A stretch of DNA of 64,000 nucleotides, taken from assembly GCA_020634755.1 (NCBI GenBank), contig JACKBC010000024.1:35041-99040 (forward strand). The letters are read 5' to 3'. Positions within the stretch are counted from its first letter, which is position 1. Each line of letters opens with the position of its first letter. A program made the translations under genes and the position numbers. Of this stretch, positions 58,256 through 64,000 are shown piece after piece. The notes under the pieces are model-generated. The model was not told the DNA's origin and ran no database searches. It worked only from the letters and a program-made list of their open reading frames with translations. This DNA is from Caldilineaceae bacterium (lineage in GTDB: Bacteria > Chloroflexota > Anaerolineae > Caldilineales > Caldilineaceae).

Positions 58256-61069
58256 TCAGTTCGATATGTGTTCCGACGCTGCCGCCAGTTGGAAGGTGCC
58301 GCCGTCGGCCATCATGTCTAGATAGAGAATGCCATTCTCAAAGAAAAAATTGGCGACCGAGCCAAGCTTCTGCACAAACGCATCGCTGCGCGAGCCGGGC
58401 GGACACATAGCGCGCGTCATGGGGCCAATCTCAATGGTCAGGCTGCCGTTGTCGTCGGCGGTGTAGGAGCCACGGGCGTTGTTGCAGTCGGCCTTGATGT
58501 TGACCGTGCCATCGGTGTTGAAGGTGATTGTGTAATCTTCGGGCGTCTCCACATCGAACTGCTCCACTGGGTCGGTGAAACTGGTCCAGAGCCAGGGATT
58601 GGTGGTCAGCTCGATGGCCAGCGTGATGCGCTCGTTGGCTAGCGTTGCCTCGGCCGGAGCCGCGCTTTCCACCACAGAAAAATCGTGCAGGGCCGGAGCC
58701 AGGATGAATTCCGCCATGAGTGGCACCAACCGCTCATCGGTCGTGCTGGCGGTGATAATGTAGGGCTGGCCATCAAGTACGATTACGTTATAGACGCTGT
58801 ATGTCCCATTGATTTCTGAGCCATAAATGGACCAGGTGCCGAGGTCTGTCTCGATCTCACCCGCCTTCTCGATTTCGGGATAGGTGCCGGCCATGATGGC
58901 ATCGGGGTCGGTCTCAGCGCTTGCGGTCCAGGCGATGATGCCGAGGCTGATGGGGTCGTCGGGGCTGGTGTATTCTGTACCATCGGCGTTGGGTTTCCAG
59001 CCGGTGGGCACGGCGCTCGTGACAGTGCCGCTGACAAAAGTGGTCGGTTCGTGCCCCAAACGCTCGAAGGCCAGGCGGCGCAGATGGTCGATCCCCGCCT
59101 CCAGCACGGGATCCCCACCCTCAAGTTTGCGCTGTTCGGTCTCTTCGGTCACGGGCACGCGCACATCTGGCACGACGCCCACGGCCTGGAAGGTTGGCAT
59201 ATCGGTTTCGTTATCGATATCCGTACCCGCAGTGTAGTTGAAGATAAAGCCGCCCGGCATGGTGATGGCATTCACGTTGCCGCCGCCGCCTTCGGTCGTA
59301 TATTGCCCGACGATGGTGGCGCGGCCGCTGGCCTGCAGCCAATAGCTCATAAACTCACAGGCACTCACACAGTGTTGGTTGACTAGAACCACCACATCGC
59401 CCAAATAGGGCTGCGTCGTGGGCGGAGCGGAGAGTTGCATCGTATAGGGGTCGCGCACAAATTCATTGGTCAGCGGGTTATAGCTGTAACGGTCGGCAAT
59501 GCTAAGGCTCAGCGGATTCTCTGGGCTAAAGAGGTAGGACAAAACAGCAAACTCCATGAGAGCCGACCCCCCGCCGTTGCCGCGTACGTCGATGATGATG
59601 CCCGGAATCTGCTGCTGACCCATCACCTTGATGAAGTCGGCAAAGATATGGGTGGCAATTCCTGTGCGTTCAAACCCTTTCCACGTTACATAGCCGATGC
59701 CATCCATCAAGCGGTATTCCATGGGCATGGCAGCGCTTTCAGTCTTGGCGGCGATGGCGGGTACGGCCGTTACGGTTATGGTCATGACCTCGCTGCTGTC
59801 GGGGAGCTGATAGGCAATCTCCAGATCGGTACCGGCGGGCTGTTTGACCAGGTATTGAACGGCCAGGGCGCGCTTGGATTCGGTCGTACCGGGGAAGGCG
59901 CCGAAGCGGACCGGTTGGGCCAACGCTTCGTCGATGGATAGACCATCCACACCGACAATTTGGGCGCCAAATGTCAATCCGGCCGCCGCCGCAGGGCTCT
60001 CAGGTCGTACGTCCGTGACGATGATGCGTCCATCATCCAGTTCAACCAGATCGGCGCCGATTCCGCCCCGCGATCTGGCAACCCCCTCGAGGACGAGGGG
60101 GAGGACTTCAGGATCCGCTGCCAGCGGATTCAGGTTTACACCGACGTGGGCGTCGCCGATGTCATGGGTCAGGTCCAACAGGGTAAGGGCATATTCGGCC
60201 ACGTTCTGCTGGGCTTCGGCTTCTTCCACTCGGGGCAGGTAGGTGTCGTACAGCGCGCCCCAGTCGACATCGTTGACGCCCTCGAAGTTGTTAAAGACGT
60301 AGCGCTCGCGCAAGAAGTCGATCAGCGTATTGAAGCTCTCCACAATGCCCTGATCCGAGAAGTCCGGATTGGCGCCGCTGGGGGATTCAAAGATCTCGAC
60401 GCTCGCTACTGGGGAGCGGTCAAAGGTGATGGCGCCGTCAGCAATATGGGCCACTGTAAACCCTTGGGGCAGGGCAGCAATGGGATCATCTGCCGTGAAC
60501 AGCTCGCCATCTGCGCCATAGCCACAGGGGAAGCCTTGTTGATCATCCGGTGCGTAGAGCACAAGCGCCCCGGCCACAATCGCATTGGTTACCGCATCGC
60601 GATAGTATGAAGCCAGGACGGCCCCTTGTGCGATCCCCACCAAAGGAACGGTATTCAACAGGTTTTGGGCCAGGCCCACTTGATAGATCTGGACGCCGGC
60701 ATCGGCTTCGCTATCCTGGTCCACGTCTACTTGCGCCCCGAGCCCTTCGGCAGGGAGGTTGATGGTAAAAGAAAAGGGCGAGGTAAAGAAGTCCGAGGTG
60801 ATCATGCCGAGCACCTGACCGTGGGGGTCCGGAAACGCGTCCTGAACGCCCTGCGCCGCCAGGCTATCATCGACCATCGCCACCACCGGCTGGTCGACAA
60901 TGATGGCGGGGATGCCCCAGAAGCTATAGCTGCCCTGGCCCTCAATCCGCTGCACGCCGGGGCCATCGGCGGGGATAGCCGGACAGGCGTCCTGGGCATG
61001 GGCGGTGGCGGGTATAAAGTTCAGCGCCAATGCTAACAACGCGACGATCAATAGAGTGTGCAGTTTCAC
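58256..61069 (-). CDS. Secreted S41-family peptidase with a C-terminal META domain
   Basis: The 937-aa protein parallels the previous one over residues 1-800: signal peptide, PDZ-like segment, IIIDVRGNGGG (about 493), and CVSACEF with the Ser (about 570). Its last 125 residues are a META domain (DCNNARGSYT, FFFENGILYLDMM) nearly identical to those of the giant fusion. The shared tail indicates domain exchange inside the cluster. GTG 61069 follows GGAGAAAATCT. Confidence 0.9.
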   Translation of the reverse strand: MKLHTLLIVALLALALNFIPATAHAQDACPAIPADGPGVQRIEGQGSYSFWGIPAIIVDQPVVAMVDDSLAAQGVQDAFPDPHGQVLGMITSDFFTSPFSFTINLPAEGLGAQVDVDQDSEADAGVQIYQVGLAQNLLNTVPLVGIAQGAVLASYYRDAVTNAIVAGALVLYAPDDQQGFPCGYGADGELFTADDPIAALPQGFTVAHIADGAITFDRSPVASVEIFESPSGANPDFSDQGIVESFNTLIDFLRERYVFNNFEGVNDVDWGALYDTYLPRVEEAEAQQNVAEYALTLLDLTHDIGDAHVGVNLNPLAADPEVLPLVLEGVARSRGGIGADLVELDDGRIIVTDVRPESPAAAAGLTFGAQIVGVDGLSIDEALAQPVRFGAFPGTTESKRALAVQYLVKQPAGTDLEIAYQLPDSSEVMTITVTAVPAIAAKTESAAMPMEYRLMDGIGYVTWKGFERTGIATHIFADFIKVMGQQQIPGIIIDVRGNGGGSALMEFAVLSYLFSPENPLSLSIADRYSYNPLTNEFVRDPYTMQLSAPPTTQPYLGDVVVLVNQHCVSACEFMSYWLQASGRATIVGQYTTEGGGGNVNAITMPGGFIFNYTAGTDIDNETDMPTFQAVGVVPDVRVPVTEETEQRKLEGGDPVLEAGIDHLRRLAFERLGHEPTTFVSGTVTSAVPTGWKPNADGTEYTSPDDPISLGIIAWTASAETDPDAIMAGTYPEIEKAGEIETDLGTWSIYGSEINGTYSVYNVIVLDGQPYIITASTTDERLVPLMAEFILAPALHDFSVVESAAPAEATLANERITLAIELTTNPWLWTSFTDPVEQFDVETPEDYTITFNTDGTVNIKADCNNARGSYTADDNGSLTIEIGPMTRAMCPPGSRSDAFVQKLGSVANFFFENGILYLDMMADGGTFQLAAASEHISN

Positions 61070-61258
61070 AGATTTTCTCCTTTTGAGCGAAAAATTTTTC
61101 AGCAGAACAAATCTAGAAAAGTTGACTTACTCTTCCTTAACAGTAACCGTTGCTAAGATAGCCGGAAGGTCATCAGCACGGCAACAGCGATACTCGTGAC
61201 TAGGATTGTGCTACGCACGGGAACCTCCTTGTTTAACGGATTTGAACCACATGGGGTT

Positions 61259-62377
61259 TTACTTTACAAATGCCTCTGGTTCTTGTTCGATGGCTAAATT
61301 TTCTGTGTTGCGCGCAAACTGCGACAGCCACATCAAGCCGAGGACAAAAACAGTCATCTCCATCCCCACTGTGTTGACGCCACCGCTGATGGCCCAGGCA
61401 ATCGTGCCGATCAGCACAGCGACCACCGTCACCGACAACGCGTGAAATTCGGCCGGGAAGCCGGGCGCGATCCAGCGGGCGCCCAACATAAAGAGCAGGA
61501 AGACCCCGGCCATGGAGTAGGCTGCCGTGTTGTGCATCAACGAGCTGAACGGGGTCAGTTGCGATTTGAAGAGGCCCACAATCATTACACCCACGCCGAT
61601 CCAGAGGAGCCCAACCCGGATCACCATCGCCCAGCGGGCGTCGGCAATGCCGTGACGCAGCAGGATGCCATAGTCGCTCATAAAGTAGCTGTACCAGATC
61701 AGCAGCAGAATGCCGGTGAAGATTAGCGTGGCGTTGAAGAGCCAGTTGACGTTGGATTCGAGTTTGCCCAGGTAGCTGAAGGAGACGCGCCACCATTGGG
61801 GATCGTCAATGGCGATCAGGGTCAAGTAGACGCCGCTGGCCAGAATGACTACAACGAGCGTCAACAGTTTGCGCGTGTCGAGCCGCATGGCGTCGCCCAC
61901 CACCCAGAAGGTAAAGGCCGTGCTGCCCAGAACGGCCAGGAGCGTGCCTTGGACCAGGCTGAGTTGTAATTCGCGAAAGGCGCGTTCGATCAGCGTAATG
62001 CCGATAACGAGCAGGCCAGCGGTGACCAACATATAGGCCAGTGCCACCGGCAAGAAGCCAAAATACCAGGAGCGTTGTCGCTCCGGCCTCACGCGGTCAT
62101 TCCAGCCGCGGATACCCAAAATGTAGGCCCACCCGGCCGTGATCGCCGACAGCGGCAGCATGGCAAAAAAGGCCAGCGTACCAAAGGAGCGCAAATCATC
62201 GGAGAGGGGCACCAGGCCGCGATCCGTGTTGAGCAAAATGACCAGCAAGGCGACGATTCCCCCCGTGGGCAGCGCCAGGCGCATGCTCATGCGGCTGCTG
62301 TATTGGGCAAATGATTCCGGCGAGGCTGTCGTCCCCTGGGCGCTTGTGGTCACGTTTTCAAGCCTATTGATGGCCAT
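61259..62377 (-). CDS. Polytopic membrane protein of unknown function
   Basis: I chose ATG 62377 (372 aa), after GGAAAGGAC. About nine to eleven hydrophobic segments are visible (GGIVALLVILL, LAFFAMLPLSAITAGWAYIL, TLVVVILASGVYLTLIAI, among others). The N-terminal 30 residues and the C-terminal tail are polar. No transporter motif is recognised. It is read in the same direction as the peptidase cluster. Confidence 0.75.
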   Translation of the reverse strand: MAINRLENVTTSAQGTTASPESFAQYSSRMSMRLALPTGGIVALLVILLNTDRGLVPLSDDLRSFGTLAFFAMLPLSAITAGWAYILGIRGWNDRVRPERQRSWYFGFLPVALAYMLVTAGLLVIGITLIERAFRELQLSLVQGTLLAVLGSTAFTFWVVGDAMRLDTRKLLTLVVVILASGVYLTLIAIDDPQWWRVSFSYLGKLESNVNWLFNATLIFTGILLLIWYSYFMSDYGILLRHGIADARWAMVIRVGLLWIGVGVMIVGLFKSQLTPFSSLMHNTAAYSMAGVFLLFMLGARWIAPGFPAEFHALSVTVVAVLIGTIAWAISGGVNTVGMEMTVFVLGLMWLSQFARNTENLAIEQEPEAFVK

Positions 62378-62551
62378 GCAAGTCCTTTCCCAAACGTATA
62401 TGTCCAGGTAGTCTTGACTGCTGAGTTGGAAAATAAAGCCGGGGGTGTGAGACATTCAAATACCGCGCAAAGGGACCATTGCGATCTGCTGGATTCCACT
62501 TCATGGATGCGGAGGAGGCATCATCAATCAATCGCGGGGACGAATCGAAAA

Positions 62552-62923
62552 TCATGGCAGCGGGTCAGCGATAAACAATCCCAGCTTGGTGGGGAGTTCA
62601 TCGCGCCGCATCGCTGCATCCGCCCCAAAGGCGAGGGCCTGGTCGCACTCGGCCGTTGTCGTTCTGGCGACGAGCTTGCGGACCGCGGGTACGTGATCCG
62701 CTAGCCAGGTCAATAAGGCCGCCACCTCCTCTTCTGGCAAATTGGCGTCGAGTAGAATCAGGTCTAGTTGGATGTGTGGCAGAAGCTGTGTGGCGGACAA
62801 TGCTCCTGACACCACCGCGGCCAGCCGCACGTTTGGCGTCATCGCAATCGTTGCGCAGGTCGCATCGCGTATCAAACCGGGGGTAGATACCAGACATAGC
62901 CGTGCATGCATTGTTTGCGTCAT
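62552..62923 (-). CDS. Receiver-like (response-regulator-type) single-domain protein
   Basis: ATG 62923 gives 123 aa. The order ARLCLVSTPGLIRDA, QLDLILLDANLPEEEVAALL and VRKLVARTT matches strands 1, 3 and 4 of a CheY-like receiver, with the Asp of LLDANLP at the phosphorylation position. The acidic pair after strand 1 is missing, so phosphorylation may be lost. No output domain is present. It is divergent from the BTAD gene. Confidence 0.6.
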   Translation of the reverse strand: MTQTMHARLCLVSTPGLIRDATCATIAMTPNVRLAAVVSGALSATQLLPHIQLDLILLDANLPEEEVAALLTWLADHVPAVRKLVARTTTAECDQALAFGADAAMRRDELPTKLGLFIADPLP

Positions 62924-63077
62924 TGCTTCATCCACCATGTCGGAAGGCTGCCTCGCCAATACCACCATTCTGTAAATGCATAAGCCAGGGGAATGCTAGT
63001 TATGGTGCCATCTGATGCAATATGCTATACTCTAGCAGGCGAGCGTAACGAAATCATTACGAAAGCGTAACAAGGCC
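62924..63077. promoter_or_regulatory. Divergent promoter region of the receiver-like and BTAD genes
   Basis: TATACT (63026-63031) is a candidate -10 for the rightward gene. A direct repeat CGTAACGAAATCATTACGAAAGCGTAAC-type (CGTAAC at 63044 and 63066) may bind a regulator. Evidence is limited to sequence pattern. Confidence 0.35.
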
Positions 63078-64000
63078 ATGCCTGACCCCAAACTCTCCGC
63101 ACACTTGCAGCTAAGGCTTCTAGGTTCTCCCAGTCAATCCATCAATGGCAACGAGGTTACTCAGTTTCGGTCTGCCAAGACGCAGGCCCTGCTCTACTAT
63201 CTGGCCGTAACGGGCGAAAACCACCGGCGCACCTCCTTGTCCGCCCTGTTTTGGCCTAATGTTAGCGAGACAAAGGCCAATGCCAGTTTACGCGTTGCGT
63301 TAAACTCGCTGCGGAAGGTGATAGCGGATCATCTCATTGTCGACCGGCACACGGTGACTTTAGACGACAACCTGGTATGGGTCGACACACAGCAGTTCAC
63401 ACGTTTGCTCCAAGAGATGGATGACGCCACCCTCACCATGCAACAGCGCCAAGCCGCGGTTTCACTGTACGTCGGTGACTTTTTGGAGGGTTTTCATGTC
63501 GATGACGCACCGGATTTTGACCATTGGGTCACCTCTATGCGCGAATACTTCCAGCAAGCCATGAATCATGCCTTAATGGAGCTGGCCAGATGGCATGTCA
63601 CGCACCGTGACCAGGCGGCGAGTTTGGCCGCGCTATCCCGTTTGCTCGCCCTGGCGCCAGGCAACGAAGCTGGGCATCGGCTGATGATGCAAGTTTTGAC
63701 GCACACAGGGCAGCGCACTGCCGCCATTCTCCAGTTTGATACCCTGCGCCGCTATCTGGTCGAGGAGCTGGGCATCGATCCAGAGCCGGAGACCATGGCG
63801 CTATACGCGCAACTGTTAGAGGGAAACAGTGTCGATCCAAAGTCTGGGGTGTCGGTAACGACTGTTCCTAGTGCGCAATTCCCTCCTGGACTCGGATCTA
63901 TGCGCGCCATTCAAACTGATTGGGGCGATATGCCGGGGCGCACGCCCTTTCATGGACGTATACATCAGCTCACCGAGATAATTAATCGGCTGGTACGCGA
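63078..64000 (+). CDS. BTAD (SARP-type) transcriptional activator, 5' part
   Basis: ATG 63078 (AACAAGG upstream) opens a frame of 307 codons that runs off the window. Residues 8-100 look like the winged-helix DNA-binding domain (LQLRLLGSP, FRSAKTQALLYYLAV, LSALFWP, SLRVALNSLRKVI). Residues about 105-255 are the BTAD helical-repeat domain, ending in TLRRYLVEELGIDPEPETM. After a linker, TPFHGRIHQLTEIINRL begins what is usually an AAA-type ATPase or LuxR/MalT-like module. These proteins activate neighbouring genes, so the peptidase cluster or the membrane protein is a possible target. Confidence 0.88.
   Translation, partial: MPDPKLSAHLQLRLLGSPSQSINGNEVTQFRSAKTQALLYYLAVTGENHRRTSLSALFWPNVSETKANASLRVALNSLRKVIADHLIVDRHTVTLDDNLVWVDTQQFTRLLQEMDDATLTMQQRQAAVSLYVGDFLEGFHVDDAPDFDHWVTSMREYFQQAMNHALMELARWHVTHRDQAASLAALSRLLALAPGNEAGHRLMMQVLTHTGQRTAAILQFDTLRRYLVEELGIDPEPETMALYAQLLEGNSVDPKSGVSVTTVPSAQFPPGLGSMRAIQTDWGDMPGRTPFHGRIHQLTEIINRLVR

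Overview
The window looks like chromosome of a Chloroflexota (Anaerolineae-like) bacterium carrying a large integrated, phage- or plasmid-like element. This lineage is inferred from family content only: NACHT proteins with C-terminal FGE-sulfatase domains, S41/tricorn-type secreted hydrolases, a BTAD (SARP-type) activator and TCAGC-rich dispersed repeats.

Left flank, 1-6334: remains of an innate-immunity (NACHT/NLR-like) island. A NACHT-type gene runs off the left edge on the minus strand. A second NACHT-FGE gene (1354-5144) is split by a 638-bp IS200/IS605-type element whose precise removal restores one 1050-aa reading frame. A third gene keeps only the N-terminal module and stops where the foreign element begins.

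Element, plus-strand arm, about 6400-26200: small phage/plasmid-type genes (SSB, SWIM zinc-finger protein, GIY-YIG protein, macro-like protein, many unknowns) ending in a 1276-aa fusion of an NPPY-type DNA methyltransferase with an SNF2-type helicase. Three copies of a roughly 130-nt imperfect stem-loop precede its transcription units; the third is split by an IS21-family element. The most unusual objects are two genes written almost without adenine on the coding strand (7646-8326, a SLOG/DprA-like protein, and 15684-16136, unknown). They share an A-free leader, an A-free Shine-Dalgarno (GGGGGTG), a GTG start and a common 3' motif. In the first, the only A before the stop encodes the Asp of the SLOG G-x-D motif.

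Element, minus-strand arm, about 27760-43870: virion-type genes (protease/scaffold, probable major capsid protein, several beta-rich structural proteins, a two-enzyme lysin, a sigma-region-4-like protein, a holin-like protein and a MscS-type channel). The arms converge on a bidirectional terminator at 27721-27753. Three parS-like palindromes and arrays of TCAGC/GCTGA units punctuate the element. No integrase, terminase, portal or tape-measure gene is visible, so the element is defective, a satellite, or has its packaging genes elsewhere.

Right flank, 44400-64000: ordinary host genes for the cell envelope. They are a LysM protein, a broken MBL-fold lipoprotein, two tandem PrsW-type membrane proteases, and a cluster of very large secreted S41 peptidases, tricorn-type alpha/beta hydrolases and META domains, one protein fusing all three. 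These are followed by a polytopic membrane protein, a receiver-like protein and the start of a divergent BTAD activator.
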